DNA from: JAVBSN01 sp031556525
GTDB taxonomy: Bacteria; Bacillota; Clostridia; Lachnospirales; Lachnospiraceae
Direction: 5' to 3'
Length of the DNA stretch: 30,927 nt
Assembly (NCBI GenBank): GCA_031556525.1
Contig: JAVBSS010000036.1
Coordinates: 1-30,927, forward strand
Of the stretch, positions 1 to 8,786 are shown piece by piece. The notes under the pieces are model-generated. The model saw nothing but the letters and a program-made list of their open reading frames with translations. It ran no database searches and was not told the DNA's origin. The translations under genes were made by a program, and so were the position numbers. Positions within the stretch are counted from its first letter, which is position 1; the number at the start of each line of letters is the position of its first letter.

Positions 1-2
1 TG

Positions 3-3000
3 AATTCGGGTAATAGTTGGAAAGCGACTTTTACAGATCTTCCAGTAGAAAATAATCTTGGAATACAGTACGAATATCGTATAAAAGAGATTAGTATTAA
101 TGGAACTGCTTATAACTCTGCTATATATCAATATAGCTATAGTGGTGCAGAAGCTACTAATGTTACGGATAAAGACGGTAAGACAACAAATACTGTAACT
201 AATACTCTAGAGAAGAGAACACCTATAACAGTAACAAAAAATTGGGATGATGATAACAATAGAGATGGTATAAGACCAGATTCAGTAACTGTTAGATTGA
301 TAAAAGATGGAGTTGCAACAGATAAACAGGAAATAATACTTAATAGTACAAATAACTGGACTTGCACATTTGATAATCTACCAAGATATAAAGCAGATGG
401 AATAACACCATGTGCTTATACTGTAGAGGAAGTGATAACTGATGTGACAGCAAGTGCTGCTTATACAATAGCTTACAGTGTAGATGGAGAAGATTATGTA
501 TCAACGGCACCGATAATTACAGAAATTGCAACAAATCTAGATACAGAGACAAGAGAAGTTACAGTTAAGAATATTTATGTGCCTAAGAATATGAGCATAG
601 CTGCAACAAAGGTATGGGAGGACTATGATAACCTATATGGAACAAGATTAGATTCGGTAACCTTATTGTTAAAAAGTACAACTAATGAAGATGGTATTAC
701 AGGAGCTACTGTAGTAACAGGAATAGATAATCCGATTACTATTAATAAGCCTGATAATGCAAGTGATGGTTGGAATGGCTCGTGGAATAATCTTCCTATA
801 AAAACAAATGCTTCAGGAACAAGCAAGACTATTTATTACTCGGTAGTTGAGATTAAGGCAGGCGGAACAGACGAGATACCACCGTTTAGCCAGTATCAAT
901 CACCAACTTATGATTATACAACAACGGTAAATGGTGGAGTAATGTCTAAAAATAGTACAGAAGTATCATTATATGGAAGCTTAGATGATGAAGATGGTAG
1001 TATTCATAATGTAGAAGTAACAAATACCCTAGATACTGTAGATGTTACAGCTAATAAGATGTGGGAAGATTATAATAACTTATATAGTTCAAGACCAGAT
1101 TCTATTACATTTACATTACAACAAAAGGTACATGGAAGTAGTGATGATTATCAAGATGCAACAGATAATCAAGGAAACATATTAACTAAGGAGCTTTTAT
1201 GTGGAACAAGTACAAGTGAGAGCCAAACAGTAACTTTCACAGGATTGCCTAAATATAATGCTGAAGGAAAAATTTATGAATATAGAGCTTTAGAAACAGC
1301 ATATGAAGATAGTGATGGAATAGCACAAGTTACACCGAATGCAGATGATATAACAAAAGGAAGTTTTAAAACTCATGATTTTGAATATATTTATCAAACC
1401 AGTGTAGAAGGATATAAAACAGCTATAGCTAATACTTTGCAATTAGAGAGAATTATAATTAGCGGAGAGAAATCTTGGGAAGACTCTAGTAATAAATATG
1501 AATCTAGGCCAAGAAATATAAGATTAACAGTATATTATAAAAACAATATAAATGAAGCTACGTGGACGCTGTACAGTCTTCCGTATACTATAAATTGGGA
1601 TAAAACAACAAAGGCAGATACATGGACATATAGTATAGAGGGATTACCTAAGTATGTAACAGGTACACAGGATACCATTGTTTATTGTATAGTTGAAAGT
1701 GATTCCACGTTCTATGAACAAACATTACCTGTTAAAAATGCAAGTGATTTAAATGGAAGTGTGGTAACTGTAAAAACAACAGATAAAGCTGTTTCAGGAG
1801 TAAACTTTACAAATACTCTTATTGCAAATGAAAAATTAGTAGTATCAAAGAGTGTAGATAGAGGTCGAACAGGAGATGCATTTGAATTTAAAGTATGGGT
1901 ATCTGACATTCCAATAGACGAGAATAATCAAGGTGTATTATATACAGGAGATTATGAAGTATATAAGATGAGTGATGATATAGATTCTGCTGTTGGAGAA
2001 AGCAAAAACACTAATACAGGAAGTATAAGTATAGAAGCAGGAGAGAAATTCTTGATAAAGGGACTTCCTAATAACTATTATTACTTGGTTGAAGAAGTAG
2101 AGCAAGAAGACTATGAATTAATGACACCATATAACGAGAGAGAAGGACAATTAGGTAGTGATGGTAGTCAAATAAGTGAAGTTGATATTACAAATCATGG
2201 ATATACCAAATTAGCTATTGGTAATGATACAAATAATCAAGATTCTAATAATAATACTGTCTATATGGGTGGTAAAGTAGTGGTTATTACAGATTTGTCT
2301 ACAACACCAACGCAATCTGAAGAAGATGGATATATAAATGATGAAGTTGCGGTAGCATGGATGCCTGATTTATATTGGACATTTGGTGATACATTTACAA
2401 TCGAATATACAACTTTCGATGGATTGGATGGAAAGATTGTAATAACAGAATATATTGATAGTGATGGAAATCTAAAATCATTATCAGAGTGTACGGTTAT
2501 AGAAGACACATTAGGAGATCTAGACAAATTTATCGAAGATGGAGCTTCTCTAAGTTGGTATAATGAAACAGCAATTAAGTTAGTTGTTGTTGAGAATGAA
2601 GTAGATATGCCATATGAGACAAAAGTTATGGTAACATTTGTTCCAACATTAGCGGTAAATAATATTACCCCTAACAGTATAGGTGGTACAGTATGTGTAG
2701 AAAATGGTAATGCCAGTTCTGTATCAGATGGTATTAATGGAGATGGTAATGCCGTATATCCTGGAGCAACTGTAGTATATGGAATGGCTGATGAGGGCTA
2801 TCAAGTTAATATACAACAATTGGCGGTACGTAATATGAATGATGCAGATGGTAACTCAGTATTACTTAACGTAGATGTAGATGGGAAATTTTCAGTTTTA
2901 TTGCCTACTATGTTGGATGGAGATAGTGTAAATATACAATTAACTGGACACGTGGAATACGTAACAGAAGATGGTGTAGTTACAGAGGTAAAAATAATTT

Positions 3001-3299
3001 TAGATGAACTACCAATTCCGCTACAATTTGATATATTGTTTGTTGAGATTGAAGAGATACCAGAAGAACCTATTATAGAAGGCCCAGATGAAGATGTAGA
3101 ACCAATTGATCCTAGTAATTTGGATGGTGATTCGGAAACGATAGATGCTAACAACAATGCAATAAATGAAAACAAAGTGGAAGGTGTTGCTAATGCAAGA
3201 ACATCAGATAATACACAAGTTTTATTTGCACTTATAATAGGTGTGATATCACTATTCATGTGTGTTGTTTTAAGGAAAAAAAGAAAAATTAATATTTAA
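3..3299 (+). CDS. Cna_B-repeat cell-surface protein, 5' truncated by window edge
   Basis: The frame is open from the first bases, so the start lies upstream; 1098 residues are visible. It begins inside one Cna_B-type repeat and then shows four more, each opening with a Lys-Trp-(Asp/Glu)-Asp signature (KNWDDD, KVWEDY, KMWEDY, KSWEDS) followed by RPDS-like residues and closing with NTL or a similar strand. In this family such a Lys, Asn and Glu form intramolecular isopeptide bonds that stiffen a stalk. A different SpaA/pilin-like domain follows (about residues 607-730, starting KLVVSKSVD), then a roughly 290-residue domain I do not recognise, then an acidic Pro/Glu/Asp spacer. The C-terminus looks like a sortase signal: NARTSD at residues 1064-1069, a hydrophobic segment and a KRK tail. 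The motif is not a canonical LPxTG. The likely role is adhesin or pilin-like stalk; no ligand can be inferred. A terminator follows directly. Confidence 0.88.
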   Translation, partial: NSGNSWKATFTDLPVENNLGIQYEYRIKEISINGTAYNSAIYQYSYSGAEATNVTDKDGKTTNTVTNTLEKRTPITVTKNWDDDNNRDGIRPDSVTVRLIKDGVATDKQEIILNSTNNWTCTFDNLPRYKADGITPCAYTVEEVITDVTASAAYTIAYSVDGEDYVSTAPIITEIATNLDTETREVTVKNIYVPKNMSIAATKVWEDYDNLYGTRLDSVTLLLKSTTNEDGITGATVVTGIDNPITINKPDNASDGWNGSWNNLPIKTNASGTSKTIYYSVVEIKAGGTDEIPPFSQYQSPTYDYTTTVNGGVMSKNSTEVSLYGSLDDEDGSIHNVEVTNTLDTVDVTANKMWEDYNNLYSSRPDSITFTLQQKVHGSSDDYQDATDNQGNILTKELLCGTSTSESQTVTFTGLPKYNAEGKIYEYRALETAYEDSDGIAQVTPNADDITKGSFKTHDFEYIYQTSVEGYKTAIANTLQLERIIISGEKSWEDSSNKYESRPRNIRLTVYYKNNINEATWTLYSLPYTINWDKTTKADTWTYSIEGLPKYVTGTQDTIVYCIVESDSTFYEQTLPVKNASDLNGSVVTVKTTDKAVSGVNFTNTLIANEKLVVSKSVDRGRTGDAFEFKVWVSDIPIDENNQGVLYTGDYEVYKMSDDIDSAVGESKNTNTGSISIEAGEKFLIKGLPNNYYYLVEEVEQEDYELMTPYNEREGQLGSDGSQISEVDITNHGYTKLAIGNDTNNQDSNNNTVYMGGKVVVITDLSTTPTQSEEDGYINDEVAVAWMPDLYWTFGDTFTIEYTTFDGLDGKIVITEYIDSDGNLKSLSECTVIEDTLGDLDKFIEDGASLSWYNETAIKLVVVENEVDMPYETKVMVTFVPTLAVNNITPNSIGGTVCVENGNASSVSDGINGDGNAVYPGATVVYGMADEGYQVNIQQLAVRNMNDADGNSVLLNVDVDGKFSVLLPTMLDGDSVNIQLTGHVEYVTEDGVVTEVKIILDELPIPLQFDILFVEIEEIPEEPIIEGPDEDVEPIDPSNLDGDSETIDANNNAINENKVEGVANARTSDNTQVLFALIIGVISLFMCVVLRKKRKINI

Positions 3300-3303
3300 A
3301 AAT

Positions 3304-3337
3304 GAAGTGGGATTTGGAATACAAATCCCGCTTTTGT
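3304..3337 (+). terminator. Rho-independent terminator after the surface protein gene
   Basis: An 11-bp stem (3306-3316 with 3322-3332, one G-T wobble) has a 5-nt loop and runs into TTTT. It begins six bases after the stop codon at 3299 and separates the surface-protein gene from trkA. Confidence 0.85.
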
Positions 3338-3383
3338 TAATATTTCATAAAAAAACATTTTGTAAGAAAATATGTCTTTATTT

Positions 3384-3411
3384 TTGTTGATAAAGGTATT
3401 ATACTTATGTA
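3384..3411 (+). promoter_or_regulatory. Candidate promoter for trkA-trkH
   Basis: TTGTTG (3384-3389) is followed after 16 bases by TATGTA (3406-3411). The match to the vegetative consensus is moderate and other alignments are possible (TATACT at 3400-3405 lacks a well-spaced -35). It lies between the upstream terminator and the trkA ribosome-binding site, where a promoter is required. Confidence 0.35.
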
Positions 3412-3464
3412 GGTTTTATATATTATTATTTTTATAAATTTAAAGGAGGCATTAGTAAAAACTC

Positions 3465-4820
3465 ATGCAAATAATTATTGTAGGTTGTGGAAATGTAGGG
3501 GCTACATTAGTTGAACATCTTAGCAAGGAAGGGCATAATATTACAGTCATTGATAAATATGCTGAAAGATTAAGGGCAGTAGCTAATCAATATGATGTAA
3601 TGGATATAGTCGGGGATGGAGCTAGCTTTTCAGTACAAAATGAGGCTGGAGTTAAGGATGCAGATTTACTTATTGCAGTTACACCATCTGATGAATTGAA
3701 TCTGTTATGTTGTCTTATTGCGAAGAAAGCAGGTAATTGTCAAACAATTGCCCGAGTTAGAAATCCTGTTTACAATAGAGAAATAGCATTTATTAAAGAA
3801 GAATTAGGATTATCTATGACTATTAATCCTGAATATGCGACGGCTCTTGAGATTTCTAGATTATTAAAATTTCCTTCAGCTATAAAAGTTGATCCTTTTG
3901 CAAAGGGAAAAGCGGAGTTGTTAAAATGTAAAGTAGAGCAAGGATCACCCCTGAACAATATGTCTCTTATAGAAATATCTACAAAGCTTCATTGCGATGT
4001 ACTTGTATGTACTGTTGAGAGAAATGATGATGTGTTTATACCGAATGGTGATTTTGTGTTACAAGAGAAAGATGTTATCTCATTAGTGGCTGCACCTAAT
4101 AAAGCTAATGAGTTTTTCAAAAAGATAGGAATGGCTACCAATAGAATTAAAAATGTTATGGTTATTGGTGGAGGTAAGACAATATATTATCTAACAGAAA
4201 ACTTATTGAATGTTGGTATGGATGTTACTCTTATTGAAAGAGATAAGAAACGTTGTAATGAACTTAATAATTTGTTGCCAGGAGCATTGATTATAAATGG
4301 TGATGGAACTGATAAAAATCTATTGCAAGAAGAGGGCATTGATCAGATGGATGCTTTTGTTGCATGGACTGATATAGACGAGGAAAATGTTATGTTAAGT
4401 TTATTTGCTAAACATTTGTCTAAGGCCAAAACAATTACTAAAGTACATAGAAGATCATATGATGATATTATATCAAGTCTTGATTTGGATAGTGTGTTTT
4501 CACCTAGAACAATAACTTCAGAGCATATTATTAGATATGTAAGGGCTATGCAGAATTCTATAGGAAGTAATGTAGAGACTTTATATAGATTAATAGATGG
4601 TAAAGTAGAAGCACTAGAATTTAGTGTGAATGAATTTTCATCAGTTATAGGTGTTTCTTTGAAAAATCTTGATCTAAAAAAGAATCTATTGATTTGTTGT
4701 ATTAACAGAAAAGGAAAAATAATTACTCCATCTGGTGATGATACTATAGAAATTGGTGATACAGTGGTAGTAGTTACTACAAATACGGGATTCCATGACT
4801 TGAAAGATATTCTTAAATAG
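3465..4820 (+). CDS. trkA: Trk potassium uptake system NAD-binding regulatory subunit TrkA
   Basis: A 451-residue protein with the duplicated RCK architecture of full-length TrkA. The first Rossmann RCK_N domain starts at residue 1 (VGCGNVG), with an RCK_C domain around 140-220; a second RCK_N starts near residue 230 (NVMVIGGGKT), with a terminal RCK_C domain. In this family the cytosolic ring binds NAD(H)/ATP and gates the TrkH channel subunit. The start is supported by AAAGGAGG at 3442-3449, although the 15-nt spacing is long. trkH follows after 20 bases, so the two form an operon. It is distinct from the single-unit ktrA at 27594. Assignment is secure. Confidence 0.95.
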   Translation: MQIIIVGCGNVGATLVEHLSKEGHNITVIDKYAERLRAVANQYDVMDIVGDGASFSVQNEAGVKDADLLIAVTPSDELNLLCCLIAKKAGNCQTIARVRNPVYNREIAFIKEELGLSMTINPEYATALEISRLLKFPSAIKVDPFAKGKAELLKCKVEQGSPLNNMSLIEISTKLHCDVLVCTVERNDDVFIPNGDFVLQEKDVISLVAAPNKANEFFKKIGMATNRIKNVMVIGGGKTIYYLTENLLNVGMDVTLIERDKKRCNELNNLLPGALIINGDGTDKNLLQEEGIDQMDAFVAWTDIDEENVMLSLFAKHLSKAKTITKVHRRSYDDIISSLDLDSVFSPRTITSEHIIRYVRAMQNSIGSNVETLYRLIDGKVEALEFSVNEFSSVIGVSLKNLDLKKNLLICCINRKGKIITPSGDDTIEIGDTVVVVTTNTGFHDLKDILK

Positions 4821-4840
4821 GGGAGATTGAGGGTAGAATT

Positions 4841-6280
4841 ATGAATTATTCATTTGTATTGTATATTCTTAGTAAAGTAACTTGGTTTCAAGCATTATTT
4901 CTAGCAATACCATGTTTAGTGGCTATTATATACGGAGAAGAAAAGTGCGTATTTGCTTATTTTGTTGTAATGCTAGGTTGCTTTATAATTGGTTTGTTAG
5001 GTAGATTGCTTAAACCTAATAAGAAGTCTTTCTTTGCCAAAGAAGGATTTGTAACAGTATCCCTTAGTTGGGTTGTACTTAGTTTGACAGGAGCATTGCC
5101 ATTTGTTATTTCAGGAGATATACCTAGTTATACAGATGCTTTGTTTGAGACTATATCAGGATTCACAACTACAGGTGCTAGTATATTATCTGATGTTGAA
5201 GCACTATCATATAGTAATCTTTTTTGGAGAAGTTTTACTCATTGGATTGGTGGTATGGGTGTCCTTGTATTTATACTTACTGTATTACCACTAGCAGGTG
5301 GCTATAACATGCATCTAATGCGTGCAGAAAGTCCAGGGCCTTCAGTAGGTAAACTAGTGCCACGTATTAAATCTACAGCAAGAATATTATATGGAATATA
5401 TTTTGCCATGACAGTAGTTTTTATAATAATATTATTGATTACGGGAATGGATTTGTTTTCATCAATTACAATTGCGTTTGGTACAGCGGGAACTGGAGGA
5501 TTTGCAATATTAAATTCAAGTATTGCTTCTTATCCATTAGCAAGTCAGATTGCGATTACAATAGGTATGATATTGTTTGGTGTTAACTTTAGTGTATACT
5601 ATCTGATTTTAATACGTAAACCTAAAGAGGCGTTAAAACATCAAGAAGCAAGGTATTATTTATTAATAATTCTTGCAGCTATAGCTTTAATAGCATGGAA
5701 TATTAGAGATCAGTTCGATAGCATATTTATGGCAATACATCAAGCAGCTTTTCAGGTAGGATCAATAATAACTACTACAGGTTATGCAACCACAGATTTT
5801 AATCTATGGCCAGCATTCTCGCAGACAATATTAATATTCTTAATGTTTATTGGTGCTTGTGCAGGCAGTACAGGTGGTGGAATAAAGGTATCTCGTATAG
5901 TGATATTACTTAAGCTTATTAAGAATGAAATATATTATTTACTTCATCCTAATAGAGTAAGACAGGTAAGACTTGAAAATGAAATAATACCAAAAGAAAT
6001 ATTTAGAGCCATTCAAGCATTTTTGGTGACATACTTAGTTATATTTGCAACATCAGTTTTATTAATTTCTACATGTGGATTTGATTTTAATACTAACTTT
6101 ACAGCTGTAGCATCGGCGCTTAATAATATAGGACCGGGACTTGGATTGGTTGGACCAACAGGTAATTTTGGTATATATAGTGGCTTTGCAAAGTATGTAC
6201 TTATGTTTGATATGCTTGCAGGAAGACTTGAGATATTCCCACTGTTAGTACTATGTTCACCTATAACATGGAAGAGATAG
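4841..6280 (+). CDS. trkH: Trk potassium uptake system channel subunit TrkH
   Basis: A 479-residue polytopic membrane protein of the TrkH/TrkG family. The four pore-loop selectivity segments are visible in order: FTTTGAS (T109-G112), GTAGTGG (214-220), ITTTGYA (around 310-316) and NNIGPG (428-433). Each supplies the central glycine that coordinates K+. The N-terminal hairpin (residues 15-57) and the C-terminal LFSP-like end (LVLCSPITW) match full-length homologues. It pairs with TrkA encoded immediately upstream. A strong terminator 75 bases downstream closes the operon. It should carry K+ uptake at the inner membrane. Confidence 0.95.
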   Translation: MNYSFVLYILSKVTWFQALFLAIPCLVAIIYGEEKCVFAYFVVMLGCFIIGLLGRLLKPNKKSFFAKEGFVTVSLSWVVLSLTGALPFVISGDIPSYTDALFETISGFTTTGASILSDVEALSYSNLFWRSFTHWIGGMGVLVFILTVLPLAGGYNMHLMRAESPGPSVGKLVPRIKSTARILYGIYFAMTVVFIIILLITGMDLFSSITIAFGTAGTGGFAILNSSIASYPLASQIAITIGMILFGVNFSVYYLILIRKPKEALKHQEARYYLLIILAAIALIAWNIRDQFDSIFMAIHQAAFQVGSIITTTGYATTDFNLWPAFSQTILIFLMFIGACAGSTGGGIKVSRIVILLKLIKNEIYYLLHPNRVRQVRLENEIIPKEIFRAIQAFLVTYLVIFATSVLLISTCGFDFNTNFTAVASALNNIGPGLGLVGPTGNFGIYSGFAKYVLMFDMLAGRLEIFPLLVLCSPITWKR

Positions 6281-6355
6281 TTGTAATGTTTGTATAATGT
6301 CATACATTAGGCATTAAATATGTTAAAATTTAATAGATATTAATAGGTTATATAT

Positions 6356-6389
6356 AGGGAATGAATACAAATGTGTTTATTCCCTTTTA
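6356..6389 (+). terminator. Rho-independent terminator after trkH
   Basis: A 13-bp stem (6356-6368 with 6373-6385, two G-T wobbles) with a 4-nt loop ends in TTTT (6385-6388). It closes the trkAH transcript. The rest of the 6281-6600 gap holds the pnp promoter and leader hairpin. Confidence 0.88.
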
Positions 6390-6458
6390 TAGTGATTTGA
6401 GGGAAAAATAACATGGAAATTTATAAATATTATATTGAGGTCTTTGAAATCTTTATAA

Positions 6459-6494
6459 TTGCAACAAAATATTTATTGTGATATAATACAATGA
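6459..6494 (+). promoter_or_regulatory. Vegetative promoter of pnp
   Basis: TTGCAA (6459-6464), a 17-base spacer and a perfect TATAAT (6482-6487) preceded by an extended -10 TG (6479-6480). Predicted transcription start is about 6493-6495. This is the best-formed promoter in the window, as expected for a housekeeping RNase. Confidence 0.8.
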
Positions 6495-6495
6495 G

Positions 6496-6571
6496 TTGTG
6501 TATAAATTTTCCCGAGACTTCTGAAAAGCACATTATGTAGTGTGTTTTTCAGTGGTTTCGGATTTACACAA
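6496..6571 (+). promoter_or_regulatory. Long 5'-leader hairpin of the pnp mRNA
   Basis: Three stacked helices can be drawn. The outer pairs 6496-6507 with 6562-6571 (bulged). The middle 7-bp helix pairs 6512-6518 with 6555-6561 (one wobble). The inner perfect 10-bp helix pairs 6523-6532 with 6541-6550 (one G-T). Loop is 8 nt. The predicted transcription start falls right at its base, so it would cap the 5' end of the mRNA; the ribosome-binding site (AGAAGGAG, about 6585-6592) lies just outside. There is no T-tract, so it is not a terminator. In E. coli a leader hairpin cut by RNase III underlies pnp autoregulation; a similar role here is inference. Confidence 0.7.
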
Positions 6572-6600
6572 GAATAATTTATTTAGAAGGAGATTTTTAT

Positions 6601-8685
6601 ATGTACAAAAAGTATGAGATGGAACTTGCTGGAAGACCTTTACGTATCGATATCGATAGAGTTTCAGCACAAGCAAACGGAGCAGCACTTATGCATTATG
6701 GAGAGACTGTAGTATTATCAACAGCTACAGCATCAGAGAAGCCAAGAGAGGGTATTGATTTCTTCCCACTTAGCGTTGAATATGAAGAGAAATTATATTC
6801 TGTAGGAAAGATTCCTGGAGGATTTAACAAAAGAGAAGGTAAGGCATCTGAGAATTCAGTACTTACTTCACGTGTTATTGATAGACCTATGAGACCATTA
6901 TTCCCTAATGATTATCGTAATGATGTAACACTTAACAACTTGGTAATGTCAGTTGACCCAGATTGTAGCCCAGAATTAACAGCTATGCTTGGTTCAGCAA
7001 TTGCAACAGCAATATCTGATATTCCATTTAATGGTCCTTGTGCAACTACACAAGTTGGCTTAATCGATGGAGAGTTTGTATTTAATCCTAATGCAGCTCA
7101 GAAGGCAGTATCTGATTTACAACTTACTGTTGCATCAACTAAAGAGAAAGTTATTATGATTGAAGCTGGTGCTAATGAAGTTCCAGAAGATAAGATGATT
7201 GAAGCAATCTATGCTGCTCATGAAGTTAATCAATCTGTAATCGCATTTATAGATACAATAGTAGCTGACTGTGGTAAGGCAAAACACACTTATACAAGTT
7301 GTGCAGTACCAGAAGAATTATTTGAAGCTATGAAAGAAATAGTAACTCCACTTGAGATGGAAGAGGCTGTATTTACAGATGTTAAGCAAGTAAGAGAAGA
7401 AAATATTAGAAATATTAAGAATAAGTTAGAAGAAGCTTTTGCTGATAAGGCAGAGTGGTTAGCAGTTCTTGATGAAGCTGTATACAAATATCAAAAGAAA
7501 ACTGTTCGTAAGATGATTCTTAAAGATCAAAAACGTCCAGATGGAAGAGCTGTTACTGAAATCAGAAGACTTGAAGCAGAGGTAGATATCATTCCTAGAG
7601 TTCATGGTTCAGGAATGTTTACAAGAGGACAAACTCAAATCTGTACAATAACAACTTTAGCCCCAGTTTCTGAGTCACAAAGAATAGATGGTTTAGATTT
7701 AGCTGAGACAACTAAGAGATATATGCATCATTATAACTTCCCTTCTTATTCAGTAGGTGAGACAAGACCTTCAAGAGGACCAGGACGTAGAGAAATTGGA
7801 CATGGTTCATTAGCTGAGAAAGCATTAGTTCCAGTACTTCCTTCAGTTGAAGAGTTCCCATATGCAATTAGAACAGTTTCAGAGACATTTGAGTCAAATG
7901 GTTCGACTTCACAAGCATCTATCTGTGCATCTTCATTATCACTTATGGCTGCTGGTGTTCCAATAAAGAAACCTGTTGCAGGTATATCTACTGGTCTTGT
8001 AACTGGAGATACAGATGATGATTACTTAGTATTAACAGATATCCAAGGTCTTGAAGATTTCTTTGGAGATATGGACTTTAAGGTTGCTGGTACTAAAGAT
8101 GGTATCACAGCAATCCAAATGGATATTAAGATTCATGGTTTAACTAGACCAATCGTTGAAGAAGCTATTGCTAAGACAAAAGAAGCAAGAATGCATATAT
8201 TAAATAACGTTATGAACCCTGTTATTGCTGAGGCTAGACCAGAAGTTGGCGCATATGCACCTAAGATTGTACAAATTAAGATTGATCCAGAGAAAATTGG
8301 TGAGATTATTGGACAAAGAGGTAAGACAATTAACGGTATTATCGAAGAGACAGGTGTTAAGATTGATATCAGTGATGAAGGAAACGTATCAGTATGTGGA
8401 GTTGACAAAGATGGTATGGATAAGGCTATCAAGATTATACATTCAATCGTTGATCCTATTGAAGTTGGAGCAATATATGAAGGTAAAGTAGTTAGAATTA
8501 TGCCTTTCGGTGCATTTGTTGAATTAACACCAAACAAAGATGGTATGATTCATATATCTAAGCTAGCAAAAGCTAGAGTTGAAAAAGTTGAAGATGTAGT
8601 AAATATTGGCGATGTAGTTAAGGTTAAAGTATTAGAGATAAGCATGGGTAAAATCAGCTTAAGCCTTAAAGATGTAGAGCAATAG
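6601..8685 (+). CDS. pnp: Polyribonucleotide nucleotidyltransferase (PNPase)
   Basis: A 694-residue protein of full family length that degrades RNA 3' to 5' by phosphorolysis. Domain order is RNase PH core 1 (about 10-145), an alpha-helical linker, RNase PH core 2 (about 310-540), KH (from about 556, IGEIIGQRGKTI) and S1 (about 623-690). Core 2 keeps GDMDFKVAG with the catalytic aspartates D490 and D492. ATG is preceded by AGAAGGAG. It is transcribed alone from its own promoter and closed by its own terminator; rpsO, a common neighbour, is not in this window. Assignment is secure. Confidence 0.98.
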   Translation: MYKKYEMELAGRPLRIDIDRVSAQANGAALMHYGETVVLSTATASEKPREGIDFFPLSVEYEEKLYSVGKIPGGFNKREGKASENSVLTSRVIDRPMRPLFPNDYRNDVTLNNLVMSVDPDCSPELTAMLGSAIATAISDIPFNGPCATTQVGLIDGEFVFNPNAAQKAVSDLQLTVASTKEKVIMIEAGANEVPEDKMIEAIYAAHEVNQSVIAFIDTIVADCGKAKHTYTSCAVPEELFEAMKEIVTPLEMEEAVFTDVKQVREENIRNIKNKLEEAFADKAEWLAVLDEAVYKYQKKTVRKMILKDQKRPDGRAVTEIRRLEAEVDIIPRVHGSGMFTRGQTQICTITTLAPVSESQRIDGLDLAETTKRYMHHYNFPSYSVGETRPSRGPGRREIGHGSLAEKALVPVLPSVEEFPYAIRTVSETFESNGSTSQASICASSLSLMAAGVPIKKPVAGISTGLVTGDTDDDYLVLTDIQGLEDFFGDMDFKVAGTKDGITAIQMDIKIHGLTRPIVEEAIAKTKEARMHILNNVMNPVIAEARPEVGAYAPKIVQIKIDPEKIGEIIGQRGKTINGIIEETGVKIDISDEGNVSVCGVDKDGMDKAIKIIHSIVDPIEVGAIYEGKVVRIMPFGAFVELTPNKDGMIHISKLAKARVEKVEDVVNIGDVVKVKVLEISMGKISLSLKDVEQ

Positions 8686-8702
8686 AAGATATTATAAATA
8701 TC

Positions 8703-8734
8703 ATAGGGGCAAGTTATTTCTTGTCCCTATTTTA
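8703..8734 (+). terminator. Rho-independent terminator after pnp
   Basis: An 11-bp stem (8703-8713 with 8720-8730, one G-T wobble), a 6-nt loop and TTTT. Only about 50 bases remain before the next start codon, and I find no clear promoter there. Confidence 0.85.
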
Positions 8735-8786
8735 TACTAAATATTAGAACAATTATTTTATTTATTAAAAAGGAGATTACTATACT

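Noticed and set aside
2801..3259. Long antisense ORFs, e.g. 2801-3259, 12814-13338, 13444-13815, 15853-16476 and 29616-30161 on the - strand
   Set aside because: They lie opposite well-supported genes, lack ribosome-binding sites and have Ser/Thr/Leu-rich shadow composition.
6413..6481. 22-residue ORF (MEIYKYYIEVFEIFIIATKYLL) with a GAGGG upstream of the pnp promoter
   Set aside because: It overlaps the pnp -35 element and spacer, has no promoter after the trkH terminator, and ends at TGA. AT-rich composition makes such ORFs common by chance.
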